DNA of 64,000 nt, from positions 120,972 through 184,971 of the forward strand of contig DKPJ01000016.1 of the NCBI GenBank assembly GCA_002480085.1, written 5' to 3'. The notes below the pieces were generated by a model, which saw nothing but the letters and a program-made list of their open reading frames with translations, did no database searches and was not told the DNA's origin. How positions within the stretch are numbered: position 1 is the stretch's first letter; each line of letters opens with the position of its first letter. This stretch comes from Enterobacteriaceae bacterium UBA7338 (GTDB taxonomy: Bacteria; Pseudomonadota; Gammaproteobacteria; Enterobacterales; Enterobacteriaceae). The position numbers and the translations under genes were made by a program. Below, piece by piece: positions 54,166 through 62,905 of this stretch.

Positions 54166-55293
54166 ATGTCTCTACAATTACTTGGTGTAAATCAAAACAA
54201 CAGTACGGTCCTGGATTACGACGGTAGTAATCAGCAGGTGAACCTTTACTCTGCATTTGGTAGCGGTAATAATTCGACTACTGCTACGCTTCCCGGCTAT
54301 AACGGTGAGCGACAGGACCCTTTGACTGGTGTTTCACATCTGGGCAATGGCTATCGTGCCTATAATCCGATATTAATGCGTTTTAACTGTCCAGATAGCG
54401 AAAGCCCCTTCGGGGTTGGAGGGATTAATCCCTACGCTTACTGTGAAAACGATCCAGTAAACTTTACCGATCCAAGTGGCCATGGGATTTTAAAATGGTT
54501 TATTGCAGGCATCGCTTCTCTTCTTCGGCACGTATTGAAAGACGCAACGGCTGAATCAGTAGCAACAGTTGTGGGGAAAACGACTAAATATACCTTAACT
54601 TATGGGACGCAAGTAGCATCATCTATAACTAACTACAGCGCTTATTTGGTAGGTGAAAATAATCCTCAAGCAGTATTGAGGTTAGAAAAAGCCTCTTATT
54701 ATTTAGGTATAATTCATACAGTTTCATCATTATATTCTCCATTGCATAAGATTACTAAAAGTATGAAGCATTTAGTATCCAGGGGGATGGACCACTTATG
54801 GGAAGCCGTCAATAAACCCATATCACGTATTGATGAGGCTGGTAACTTAAAAAGTGCTGCTAGTCATATAAGCGAGATGATTAATAATGTCAGAGAGGAG
54901 GCTAATCCCCCACGAGTTGAAGTAGCTATTGAGGAAGTAATTGAAGAAGGCATCGGTCAAGAAATAAATATCTTTTCAACAGCTGATGCAGAAGATCATG
55001 GGCTGAGTAACACAAAATTAATCTATCAGTTTGTCAATGCTACGTTAGGTCTTACAAGTACTGCATTTGGTATAGCCAGTGCAGCAGTAAGAAAGAATAA
55101 TTCGCAGACGGCAGAAGACTTGTCATTTATTTCGTCTGCGTTTGGCATCGCGCATTTTGGTCTGAGTGCTGGGAGCAAAGCGCATATCGCATATGATAAA
55201 GCGAAATGGGGTTATAATAAAGCAAATGACTTTGTGGATTGGATTAAATTTAAAAAAAGCATTTCGAAACTGGATAGTTCATCAGGTGCATAA
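54166..55293 (+). CDS. Rhs-associated core protein with hydrophobic C-terminal tip
   Basis: 375 residues from ATG 54166 with CGGAG upstream; an in-frame TAA at 54160-54162 rules out read-through from the preceding gene. Residues 1-106 are an Rhs-associated core: LLGVNQNNSTVLDYD, YNGERQDPLTGVSHLGNGYRAYN then PILMRFNCPDS and INPYAYCENDPVNFTDPSGH, the last being the usual cleavage and tip boundary. Residues 107-375 are an unrecognised tip with hydrophobic stretches at about 109-124, 176-192, 290-308 and 319-336 (the last two share an AFGIA element) and an acidic middle. No enzyme motif is visible; a membrane-acting effector is possible. Bases 54661-54780 hold 35 G+C of 120, against 59 of 120 in core bases 54301-54420. 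Confidence 0.85.
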   Translation: MSLQLLGVNQNNSTVLDYDGSNQQVNLYSAFGSGNNSTTATLPGYNGERQDPLTGVSHLGNGYRAYNPILMRFNCPDSESPFGVGGINPYAYCENDPVNFTDPSGHGILKWFIAGIASLLRHVLKDATAESVATVVGKTTKYTLTYGTQVASSITNYSAYLVGENNPQAVLRLEKASYYLGIIHTVSSLYSPLHKITKSMKHLVSRGMDHLWEAVNKPISRIDEAGNLKSAASHISEMINNVREEANPPRVEVAIEEVIEEGIGQEINIFSTADAEDHGLSNTKLIYQFVNATLGLTSTAFGIASAAVRKNNSQTAEDLSFISSAFGIAHFGLSAGSKAHIAYDKAKWGYNKANDFVDWIKFKKSISKLDSSSGA

Positions 55294-55306
55294 CCTGTTT
55301 TAATAA

Positions 55307-55334
55307 AATACGCCACGCATTTGCGTGGCGTATT
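55307..55334. terminator. Bidirectional terminator between Rhs island and msrA
   Basis: Twelve-base arms AATACGCCACGC (55307-55318) and GCGTGGCGTATT (55323-55334) around ATTT, with T-rich and A-rich flanks. It can end both convergent transcripts and marks the right edge of the island. Confidence 0.85.
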
Positions 55335-55342
55335 CATAAAAG

Positions 55343-55984
55343 CTATACCGTCTGCGGCGGCAGACACACCCCAATCCCCCCGATCCCGCAGTAGCCGTAC
55401 GGGTTCTTATGCAGATACTGCTGGTGATCGTCCTCGGCGTAGTAGAACGGCCCGGCGGTTTTGATCTCAGTAGTCACCTGACGATCGTCCCCGGCGGCGC
55501 GCATCGCTTGCTGGAACCGCGCAAGGCTCGCCTTCGCGGCAGCCTCCTGCTCCGGCGTCAGCGGGTAGATGGCCGAGCGGTACTGGGTGCCGTGGTCGTT
55601 GCCCTGACGCATGCCCTGAGCCGGATCGTGGTTCTCCCAGAACACCTGCAACAGCTGCTCGTAGCTGATTACGCTCGGGTCATAGACCACGCGCACGGCT
55701 TCGGCGTGGCCGGTCTGGCCGGAGCACACTTCGCGGTAGGTCGGGTTTGGGGTATAGCCGCCTGCGTAGCCTGCCGCGGTGCTGTAGACGCCGGGCAGTA
55801 CCCAGAACAGGCGCTCCACGCCCCAGAAGCAGCCCATCGCAAACAGCGCGGTCTCCATTCCCTCGGGGACGTTGGTCATTGAGTGTTCGTTGACGGCATG
55901 CAGGCTGGCAACCGGCATGGGTGTATTGCGTCCTGGCAATGCATCCGCTTGAGTAACAAGGTGTTTTTTATCAAATAGACTCAC
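55343..55984 (-). CDS. msrA: Peptide methionine sulfoxide reductase A
   Basis: 213 residues from GTG 55984, which has GGGAGG 7 bases upstream and gives the enterobacterial start SLFDKKHLV; a longer frame to 56059 lacks a ribosome site. Catalytic Cys52 in GCFWGVE and resolving Cys residues in GYCGIGGIGVCLPP; GNDHGTQYRSAIY binds substrate. It repairs S-methionine sulfoxide in proteins. It is divergent from tamA. In E. coli it directly adjoins ytfL; here the Rhs island separates them. Confidence 0.97.
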   Translation of the reverse strand: MSLFDKKHLVTQADALPGRNTPMPVASLHAVNEHSMTNVPEGMETALFAMGCFWGVERLFWVLPGVYSTAAGYAGGYTPNPTYREVCSGQTGHAEAVRVVYDPSVISYEQLLQVFWENHDPAQGMRQGNDHGTQYRSAIYPLTPEQEAAAKASLARFQQAMRAAGDDRQVTTEIKTAGPFYYAEDDHQQYLHKNPYGYCGIGGIGVCLPPQTV

Positions 55985-56194
55985 GGTGTGGCCTCCCAGG
56001 AACAGATTTGGTATCAAGGTTGTAACGCAGCGTTGAATTGAACACAATAAATGCTGCAAATACGGCTAGATTTAAACATTAAGAAATATTGGGCTAGCCA
56101 GCCATTTTTCAACCCACTATGGTGGGAATTTGTTAAGCCGGGGAGCGGCATTTCGGTTTCCTTACCTCAGGAAGCCTGATATTCAGGAGAGAAC

Positions 56195-57928
56195 GTGCCA
56201 CACATCCGACTAATAGGTTTTGCCACTCTGCTGCTGGCAAGCGGGACGGCCTTAGCGGCAAACGTCCGTTTGCAGGTGGAGGGGCTAACGGGTGCGCTGC
56301 AAAAAAACGTCCGCGCCCAGCTCTCTACCATTGAGAGCGATGAAGTGACGGCGGACCAGCGTTTCCGCGCTCGCGTTGATGATGCTATCCGCGATGGATT
56401 AAAAGCGCTGGGCTACTATGAGCCGACCATCGACTTTGAACTGCGTCCGCCGCCGGCGAAGGGCCGCCAGGTACTGATTGCCCGCGTCTCGCCAGGGACG
56501 CCCGTGCGCGTAGGGGGAACGGATGTGATCCTGCGCGGCGGGGCACGCGCCGACAGCGACTACCTTGACCTGCTAAAAACCCGTCCGAAGATTGGCACGG
56601 TACTGAACCACAACGACTACGACAGCTTCAAGAAGGGCCTCACCAGCGTGGCGCTGCGCAAAGGCTACTTCGACAGCGCCTTCAATAAAAGCCAGCTCGG
56701 CATCGCTCTCGACCGCCATCAGGCCTTCTGGGATATCGACTACGACAGCGGGCAGCGCTACCGCTTCGGCAAGGTGACCTTTGAAGGCTCACAGATCCGC
56801 GACGAGTATCTGCAAAACCTGGTGCCCTTTAAGGAGGGCGACGAGTACCAGACCAAAGATCTGGCGGAGCTGAACCGCCGCCTCTCCGCCACCGGCTGGT
56901 TTAACTCGGTGATTGTCGCCCCGGAGTTTGAAAAATCCCGTAAGACCAAGGTGCTGCCGCTGCACGGCGTGGTTTCGCCGCGGACGCAGAATACGATAGA
57001 GACCGGCGTGGGCTACTCCACCGACGTCGGCCCGCGCGTGAAGGCCACCTGGCGCAAGCCGTGGATCAACTCTTACGGTCACAGCTTTACGACTACCACC
57101 AGCATCTCGGCACCGGAGCAGCAGCTCGACTTTAGCTACAAGATGCCGCTGCTGAAAAACCCGCTGGAGCAGTACTACCTGGTGCAGGGCGGCTTTAAGC
57201 GTACCGATCTCAACGATACTGAGGCGGACTCCACCACCCTGGCGGTCTCCCGCTACTGGGATCTCTCCAGCGGCTGGCAGCGCGCCATTAACCTGCGCTG
57301 GAGCCTGGATCACTTTACCCAGGGCAGCGTGACCAACACCACAATGCTGCTCTATCCGGGGGTGATGATCAGCCGGACCCGCTCCCGCGGCGGCCTGATG
57401 CCGACCTGGGGCGACTCCCAACGCTACTCCATCGACTACTCCAACACCGCCTGGGGCTCGGACGTTGATTTCTCCGTGCTTCAGGCGCAGAACGTCTGGA
57501 TCCGCACCCTCTACGATCGCCACCGCTTTGTGGTGCGCGGCAACCTCGGCTGGATCGAAACCGGCGATTTCGACCGCGTGCCGCCGGATCTGCGCTTCTT
57601 CGCCGGGGGCGATCGCAGCATTCGTGGCTACAAGTACAAATCGATCTCACCTGAGGATAGCGAGGGCAAGCTGAAGGGGGCCTCGAAGCTGGCAACCGGC
57701 TCGCTGGAGTACCAGTACAACGTTACCGGCAAATGGTGGGGCGCGGCCTTTGTTGACAGCGGCGAGGCAGTAAGCGATATCCGGCGCAGCGACTTTAAAA
57801 CCGGCGCGGGCGTGGGCGTGCGTTGGGAATCGCCGGTTGGGCCGGTGAAGCTCGACTTTGCTCTGCCCATCGCGGATGACGATAAACACGATCTACAATT
57901 CTACATCGGTCTGGGACCAGAATTATGA
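56195..57928 (+). CDS. tamA: TamA, outer-membrane translocation and assembly protein
   Basis: 577 residues from a GTG with GGAGAG just upstream, identical length to E. coli TamA. Signal peptide about 1-22, three POTRA domains (about 23-265) and a 16-strand Omp85/BamA-type barrel (about 270-577) with the loop-6 motif RGYKYKS (GDRSIRGYKYKS near 476). With TamB it helps insert some outer-membrane proteins and takes part in lipid transport to the outer membrane. It overlaps tamB by 4 bases. Confidence 0.97.
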   Translation: MPHIRLIGFATLLLASGTALAANVRLQVEGLTGALQKNVRAQLSTIESDEVTADQRFRARVDDAIRDGLKALGYYEPTIDFELRPPPAKGRQVLIARVSPGTPVRVGGTDVILRGGARADSDYLDLLKTRPKIGTVLNHNDYDSFKKGLTSVALRKGYFDSAFNKSQLGIALDRHQAFWDIDYDSGQRYRFGKVTFEGSQIRDEYLQNLVPFKEGDEYQTKDLAELNRRLSATGWFNSVIVAPEFEKSRKTKVLPLHGVVSPRTQNTIETGVGYSTDVGPRVKATWRKPWINSYGHSFTTTTSISAPEQQLDFSYKMPLLKNPLEQYYLVQGGFKRTDLNDTEADSTTLAVSRYWDLSSGWQRAINLRWSLDHFTQGSVTNTTMLLYPGVMISRTRSRGGLMPTWGDSQRYSIDYSNTAWGSDVDFSVLQAQNVWIRTLYDRHRFVVRGNLGWIETGDFDRVPPDLRFFAGGDRSIRGYKYKSISPEDSEGKLKGASKLATGSLEYQYNVTGKWWGAAFVDSGEAVSDIRRSDFKTGAGVGVRWESPVGPVKLDFALPIADDDKHDLQFYIGLGPEL

Positions 57929-60900
57929 GTTTATGGAAGAAGATAAGCCTCGGAGTGGTGGTGTTTATTGTGCTGCTGCTGGGGGCGGTGGCGTTTCTGG
58001 TGGGCACCACCAGCGGGCTGCATATTCTGTTCAAGGCCGCCAACCGCTGGGTGCCAGGGCTGGAGATTGGTCAGGTTACCGGCGGCTGGCGGGATCTGAC
58101 CCTGCGCAATATTCGCTATGACCAGCCCGGCGTGGCGGTCAATGCCGGGGAGATCCACCTCGCAGTGAAGCTTGCCTGTCTGCGGGACAGCAGCCTGTGC
58201 GTTAACGATCTGGCGCTTAAAGACATTAACGTGACGGTAGACAGCACAAAGATGCCGCCTGCCGCCCAGGTGGAGGAGGAGGATAGCGGGCCGCTCGATC
58301 TCTCTACCCCGTATCCGATTACCCTTAGCCGCGTGGCGTTGAACAACGTCAATATCAAAATCGATAACACCACCGTCTCGGTGATGGATTTTACCACCGG
58401 CCTGAACTGGCAGGAGAAAAACCTGACCGTTAAGCCGACCTCGCTACAGGGGCTGCTGATTGCCCTGCCGAAGGTGGCCGACGTGGCTCAGGAGCAGATC
58501 GTCGAGCCGAAGATCGAGCAGCCGAAGCCCGAGGAGAAGCCTCTCGGTGAGACGCTGAAGGATCTCTTCTCTAAGCCGGTGCTGCCGGAGATGACCGACG
58601 TTCATCTGCCACTCAACCTCAATATCGAAGAGTTTCGTGGCGAGCAGCTGCGCCTGACCGGGGATACCGACATCCTGGTGCGTAGTCTGCTGCTGAAGGT
58701 GAGCAGCATCGATGGTAATACCCGGCTCGACACGCTGGATATCGATTCTAACCAGGGCACGGTCAACGCCAGCGGCACGGCACAGCTGAGCAACAGCTGG
58801 CCGGTGGACATCACCCTTAACAGCACCCTGAACGTCGATCCGCTCAAGGGCGAGAAGGTGAAGCTGAAGGTCGGCGGCGCGCTGCGCGAGACGCTTGACG
58901 TCGGCGTTAACCTCTCCGGTCCGGTGGATATGGTGCTGCGGGCGAAGACGCAGCTGGCAGAGGCGGGACTGCCCCTGAATCTCGACGTCATCAGCGAGCA
59001 GCTCTACTGGCCCTTTACCGGCGAGCGGCAGTATCAGGCGGACGACCTGCGGCTGAAGCTGAGTGGCAAGATGACCGACTACACCCTCTCGTTCCGCACC
59101 GCGGTGAAAGGGCAGCAGGTTCCACCTGCCACCATCACGCTGGACGCGAAAGGCAACGAGCAGCAGATCAACCTCGACAAGCTGACCGTCGCCGCGCTGG
59201 AGGGCAAGACCGAGCTGAAGGCGCTGCTCGACTGGCAGCAGGCCATCAGCTGGCGTGGAGAGCTGACCCTTAACGGCATCAATACCGCTAAAGAGGTGCC
59301 CGACTGGCCGTCGAAGCTCAACGGCCTGATCAAGACCCGCGGCAGCCTCTACGGCGGCAGCTGGCAGATGGAAGTCCCGGAGATGAAAATCACCGGCAAC
59401 GTCAAAAACAACAAAGTTAACGTGAACGGCTCGCTCAAGGGCAACAGCTATATGCAGTGGACCGTGCCGGGGCTGCACCTTGAGCTGGGGCGCAACAGCG
59501 CCGACGTGAAAGGCGAGCTGGGGGTGAAGGCGCTGAATCTTGACGCCAACATCGATGCGCCGGGGCTGGATAACGCTCTGCCGGGCTTAGGCGGCACGGC
59601 GAAGGGACTGGTGAAGGTGCGCGGCACGGTGGATGCCCCGCAGGTACAGGCGGATATCACCGCTAATAACCTGCGCTGGCAGGCGCTCTCCATCGCCCGC
59701 GTGCGCGTTGAGGGTGCCGTAAAATCTACCGACCAGATCGCCGGTAACCTTACCGCTCGCGTGGAGCGTATCGTGCAGCCGGGCGTCAATCTGAGCCTGG
59801 TCACCCTGGACGCCAAAGGCAGCGAGAAGCAGCATGAGCTGAACCTGCGGGCGCAGGGCGAGCCGGTCTCGGGCCAGCTACGGCTGGCGGGCAGCTTTGA
59901 CCGCGCTAACCAGCGCTGGAAGGGCACCCTGAGCGATACGCGTTTTGCTACCCCGGTCGGACCGTGGTCGCTGAACCGCGCCATCGCCCTGGACTATCGC
60001 GGCGAGGAGCAGAAGGTAAGTATCGGGCCACACTGCTGGACCAACCCCAACGCCGAGCTGTGCGTACCCCAGACCGTGGACGCAGGCGCAGAGGGGCGGG
60101 CGGTGGTTAACCTGAACCGCTTCGATCTGGCGATGCTGAAACCCTTTATGCCGGATACTACCCAGGCCAGCGGATCGTTCAGCGGCCGGGCGGACGTCAG
60201 CTGGGATACCACTAAACCAGGCCTGCCGCAGGGGGAAGTGACTCTGGCAGGGCGTAACGTACGGGTGACGCAGACCGTCAACGATGCGCCGCTGCGGGTG
60301 GCGTTCGATACGCTCAACCTCAATGCGAAATTGCGCGACAACCGGGCCGATCTCGGCTGGATGATGCGCCTGACCAACAACGGCCAGTTTGACGGCCAGG
60401 TGCAGATCACCGATCCGCAGGGGCAGCGCAACCTCGGCGGTACGGTCAACATCCGTAACTTCTCCATCGCGATGATCAACGCCATCTTCTCGCGCGGTGA
60501 GAAGGCAGCGGGAACCCTCAATGCCAACCTGCGGCTGGCAGGTAACCTGCAAAGCCCGCAGCTGTTTGGTCAGATGGGGCTGAACGGCGTGGATATCGAC
60601 GCCAACTTTATGCCGTTTGAGATGCAGCCTAGCCAGGTAGCGATGAACTTCAACGGTCAAAGCTCAACGTTGCAGGGGGTGGTGCGTACCCGGCAGGGTG
60701 AGATCAACCTGAGCGGCAACGCCGACTGGAGCCAGCTCGACAACTGGCGCGCACGCATCGCGGCGAAGGGCAGCCGGGTACGCATCACCGTGCCGCCGAT
60801 GGTGCGCCTGGACGCCTCCCCGGACGTGGTGTTTGAGGCCACGCCGCAGCTCTTTACCCTCGACGGCAGCATCGACGTGCCGTGGGCGCGCATCGTTGTC

Positions 60901-61701
60901 CACGAGGTGCCGGAGAGCGCGGTTGGGGTCTCCAGCGACGAAGTGATGCTCAACAGCCAGCTGCAGCCGGAGGAGCCGCAGACCGCGGGCATCCCGATTA
61001 ACAGTAATTTGACCGTTCACGTGGGCAATAACGTGCGTCTGGATGCGTTTGGCTTAAAAGCACGCCTCACCGGCGATCTAAAAGTTGCGCAGGATAAACA
61101 AGGACTTGGATTAAACGGGCAGATTAATATTCCAGAAGGTCGCTTCCACGCGTACGGTCAGGATTTGATTGTGCGCAAAGGTGAGTTATTGTTCTCGGGT
61201 CCGCCGGATCAACCTTTGCTTAACATCGAAGCGATCCGTAACCCGGAATCCACCGAAAACGACGTGATTGCCGGCGTGCGTGTGACCGGAACCGCCGACG
61301 AACCGAAGGCAGAGATCTTCTCTGACCCGGCGATGTCGCAGCAGGAGGCGCTCTCCTATCTGCTTCGCGGCCAGGGGCTGGAGAGCACACAGAGCGACAG
61401 CGCAGCGATGACGTCGGCGCTGGTGGGCCTGGGCGTTGCCCAGAGCGGACAGGTTGTGGGTCGAATCGGCGAGACCTTTGGCGTCAGCAATCTGGCACTG
61501 GACACGCAGGGCGTAGGCGACTCCTCCCAGGTGGTGGTCAGCGGCTATGTTCTGCCGGGATTGCAGGTGAAGTATGGCGTGGGTATTTTTGACTCTCTGG
61601 CGACGCTTACGTTACGCTATCGCCTGATGCCTAAGCTATATCTGGAAGCGGTGTCTGGCGTAGACCAGGCACTAGATCTGCTCTATCAGTTTGAGTTTTA
61701 G
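57925..61701 (+). CDS. tamB: TamB, AsmA-like envelope-spanning bridge protein
   Basis: 1258 residues, one shorter than my recollection of the E. coli protein. N-terminal membrane anchor (about 7-27), long repeat-rich beta-taco periplasmic body, and C-terminal DUF490/TamB domain (about 920-1258, QGLGLNGQINIPEGRFHAYG, LSYLLRGQGLES, YGVGIFDSLATLTLRYRLMPKLYLEAVSG). It bridges the periplasm as a hydrophobic groove for phospholipid transfer, contacting TamA. Its ATG overlaps the tamA stop, so the pair is co-translated. Confidence 0.97.
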   Translation: MSLWKKISLGVVVFIVLLLGAVAFLVGTTSGLHILFKAANRWVPGLEIGQVTGGWRDLTLRNIRYDQPGVAVNAGEIHLAVKLACLRDSSLCVNDLALKDINVTVDSTKMPPAAQVEEEDSGPLDLSTPYPITLSRVALNNVNIKIDNTTVSVMDFTTGLNWQEKNLTVKPTSLQGLLIALPKVADVAQEQIVEPKIEQPKPEEKPLGETLKDLFSKPVLPEMTDVHLPLNLNIEEFRGEQLRLTGDTDILVRSLLLKVSSIDGNTRLDTLDIDSNQGTVNASGTAQLSNSWPVDITLNSTLNVDPLKGEKVKLKVGGALRETLDVGVNLSGPVDMVLRAKTQLAEAGLPLNLDVISEQLYWPFTGERQYQADDLRLKLSGKMTDYTLSFRTAVKGQQVPPATITLDAKGNEQQINLDKLTVAALEGKTELKALLDWQQAISWRGELTLNGINTAKEVPDWPSKLNGLIKTRGSLYGGSWQMEVPEMKITGNVKNNKVNVNGSLKGNSYMQWTVPGLHLELGRNSADVKGELGVKALNLDANIDAPGLDNALPGLGGTAKGLVKVRGTVDAPQVQADITANNLRWQALSIARVRVEGAVKSTDQIAGNLTARVERIVQPGVNLSLVTLDAKGSEKQHELNLRAQGEPVSGQLRLAGSFDRANQRWKGTLSDTRFATPVGPWSLNRAIALDYRGEEQKVSIGPHCWTNPNAELCVPQTVDAGAEGRAVVNLNRFDLAMLKPFMPDTTQASGSFSGRADVSWDTTKPGLPQGEVTLAGRNVRVTQTVNDAPLRVAFDTLNLNAKLRDNRADLGWMMRLTNNGQFDGQVQITDPQGQRNLGGTVNIRNFSIAMINAIFSRGEKAAGTLNANLRLAGNLQSPQLFGQMGLNGVDIDANFMPFEMQPSQVAMNFNGQSSTLQGVVRTRQGEINLSGNADWSQLDNWRARIAAKGSRVRITVPPMVRLDASPDVVFEATPQLFTLDGSIDVPWARIVVHEVPESAVGVSSDEVMLNSQLQPEEPQTAGIPINSNLTVHVGNNVRLDAFGLKARLTGDLKVAQDKQGLGLNGQINIPEGRFHAYGQDLIVRKGELLFSGPPDQPLLNIEAIRNPESTENDVIAGVRVTGTADEPKAEIFSDPAMSQQEALSYLLRGQGLESTQSDSAAMTSALVGLGVAQSGQVVGRIGETFGVSNLALDTQGVGDSSQVVVSGYVLPGLQVKYGVGIFDSLATLTLRYRLMPKLYLEAVSGVDQALDLLYQFEF

Positions 61702-61703
61702 CA

Positions 61704-62048
61704 ATGCGAATATTTGTTTACGGCAGTTTACGACGCAAGCAAGGTAACAGTCACTGGATGACTAACGCTCAATGGCTGGGCGATCACAGCGTTGAGGATT
61801 ATCAACTCTACAGTCTGGGGCACTACCCTGGTGCGGTGCCCGGTCCGGGCCAGGTGCTGGGTGAAGTTTACCGTATTGACGCCGAAACCCTGGCCGAGCT
61901 GGATGAGCTGCGTACCGCTGGCGGGGAGTACAAGCGTCAATTGATTCAGACACCGTACGGCAGTGCATGGATGTATGTGTACCAGCTTTCGGTGGATGAA
62001 CACACGCGGATAGAGACCGGGAACTGGTTAGACAGGGATCGGGATTAA
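61704..62048 (+). CDS. ytfP: YtfP, gamma-glutamylcyclotransferase-like protein
   Basis: 114 residues, GGCT-like fold with the N-terminal signature FVYGSLRRKQGNSHWM and the acid residue in LAELDELRTAGGEYKRQL. The function is uncharacterised; relatives act on gamma-glutamyl amines. It starts 2 bases after the tamB stop, last gene of tamA-tamB-ytfP, followed by a terminator. Confidence 0.93.
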   Translation: MRIFVYGSLRRKQGNSHWMTNAQWLGDHSVEDYQLYSLGHYPGAVPGPGQVLGEVYRIDAETLAELDELRTAGGEYKRQLIQTPYGSAWMYVYQLSVDEHTRIETGNWLDRDRD

Positions 62049-62051
62049 CAG

Positions 62052-62080
62052 CAGCGCCACCTTCGGGTGGCGCTGTTTTT
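62052..62080 (+). terminator. Rho-independent terminator after ytfP
   Basis: CAGCGCCACC (62052-62061) and GGTGGCGCTG (62066-62075) around TTCG, then TTTTT. Confidence 0.93.
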
Positions 62081-62085
62081 ATCCA

Positions 62086-62115
62086 TAAAAAAACACCGCC
62101 GTGAGGGCGGTGTTT
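62086..62115 (-). terminator. Rho-independent terminator after ppa
   Basis: On the minus strand AAACACCGCC (62115-62106) and GGCGGTGTTT (62100-62091) enclose a five-base loop and run into Ts. It sits back to back with the ytfP terminator. Confidence 0.9.
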
Positions 62116-62136
62116 CTGTTTTATAGCGGGTAGAGA

Positions 62137-62667
62137 TTACTTCTTCGCAGCGCGCTCGAAAGAGGCCACGATTTCCGCTTTCGCCGCGTCGGCGTTATCC
62201 CAGCCGTCAACCTTAACCCATTTGCCTTTCTCGAGATCTTTGTAGTGCTCGAAGAAGTGGGTGATCTGCGCTTTCAGCAGCTCCGGCAGGTCGTTCACGT
62301 CTTTGACGTGATCGTACTCTTTGCTCAGCTTGGTGTGCGGAACCGCAACCAGCTTGGCATCTTCGCCCGCTTCGTCGGTCATCTTCAGCACGCCAACCGG
62401 ACGGCAGCGAACCACTGAACCCGGCTGCAGCGGGTACGGGGTCGGGACCAGAACGTCAACCGGGTCACCGTCCAGGGAGAGGGTGTGGTTGATGTAGCCG
62501 TAGTTGCACGGATAGAACATCGCGGTGGACATGAAACGGTCAACGAACAGCGCGCCAGTGTCCTTGTCGATTTCGTATTTGATCGGATCGGCGTTGGCCG
62601 GGATCTCGATAACAACGTAGATGTCTTCTGGCAGATCTTTACCCGCCGGTACGTTCAGTAAGCTCAT
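62137..62667 (-). CDS. ppa: Inorganic pyrophosphatase
   Basis: 176 residues from ATG 62667 (AAAGGAAACAAAC upstream), family length; the open frame further up is the leader. Family I enzyme: YEIDKDTGALFVDRF, YGYINHTLSLDGDPVDVLVPTP with Mg-binding Asp residues, and DEAGEDAKLVAVP. It hydrolyses pyrophosphate to two phosphates and drives biosynthetic reactions. The terminator at 62086-62115 follows. Confidence 0.98.
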   Translation of the reverse strand: MSLLNVPAGKDLPEDIYVVIEIPANADPIKYEIDKDTGALFVDRFMSTAMFYPCNYGYINHTLSLDGDPVDVLVPTPYPLQPGSVVRCRPVGVLKMTDEAGEDAKLVAVPHTKLSKEYDHVKDVNDLPELLKAQITHFFEHYKDLEKGKWVKVDGWDNADAAKAEIVASFERAAKK

Positions 62668-62830
62668 GTTTGTTTCCTTTAAAATGTGTGGCAAACAAGT
62701 GCCGGGTATTATAGCCAACTCACGCCGAAAGTCTTCGCCTGTTTTCGTTTTCACCTGGCCGACTGCGCGTTTATCAGACCATTCAGATGACCGAAAAGTA
62801 CATAACCTCAGCCGCATTTTTCATAGCTAA

Positions 62831-62846
62831 ATGAAAGCGATTACAA
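62831..62846 (+). promoter_or_regulatory. Candidate GalR/GalS operator
   Basis: ATGAAAGCGATTACAA agrees with the GalR/GalS consensus GTGKAANCGNTTNCAC at 13 of 16 positions, counting N as matches. GalR/GalS control of ytfQ has been reported in E. coli. It lies 131 bases before the start. Confidence 0.55.
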
Positions 62847-62884
62847 ACTTGTGATTAACGTTTTATTTACTTTTTTGAAGTGTG

Positions 62885-62905
62885 ATGTAACGCAATTCGT
62901 TACAT
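62885..62905 (+). promoter_or_regulatory. Perfect inverted repeat at the ytfQ promoter
   Basis: ATGTAACG (62885-62892) and CGTTACAT (62898-62905) separated by CAATT, 11 bases before TATAGT. It covers the expected -35 region, so a protein bound here would block or aid the promoter. The binding protein is unknown. Confidence 0.5.

Noticed and set aside
54100..54170. Programmed frameshift or read-through joining the two Rhs genes
   Set aside because: The second gene has an in-frame TAA at 54160-54162 directly before its ATG, and the first gene's frame meets another stop shortly after its TAG; the bases between do not encode core-like residues.
49977..55310. Target-site duplication around the Rhs island
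   Set aside because: CTGTTTAAA on the left and CTGTTTTAA on the right are similar but differ, and AT-rich sequence makes a chance match likely.
58444..59478. Open frame opposite tamB
   Set aside because: Antisense to conserved TamB sequence, with a shadow-like composition and no ribosome site.
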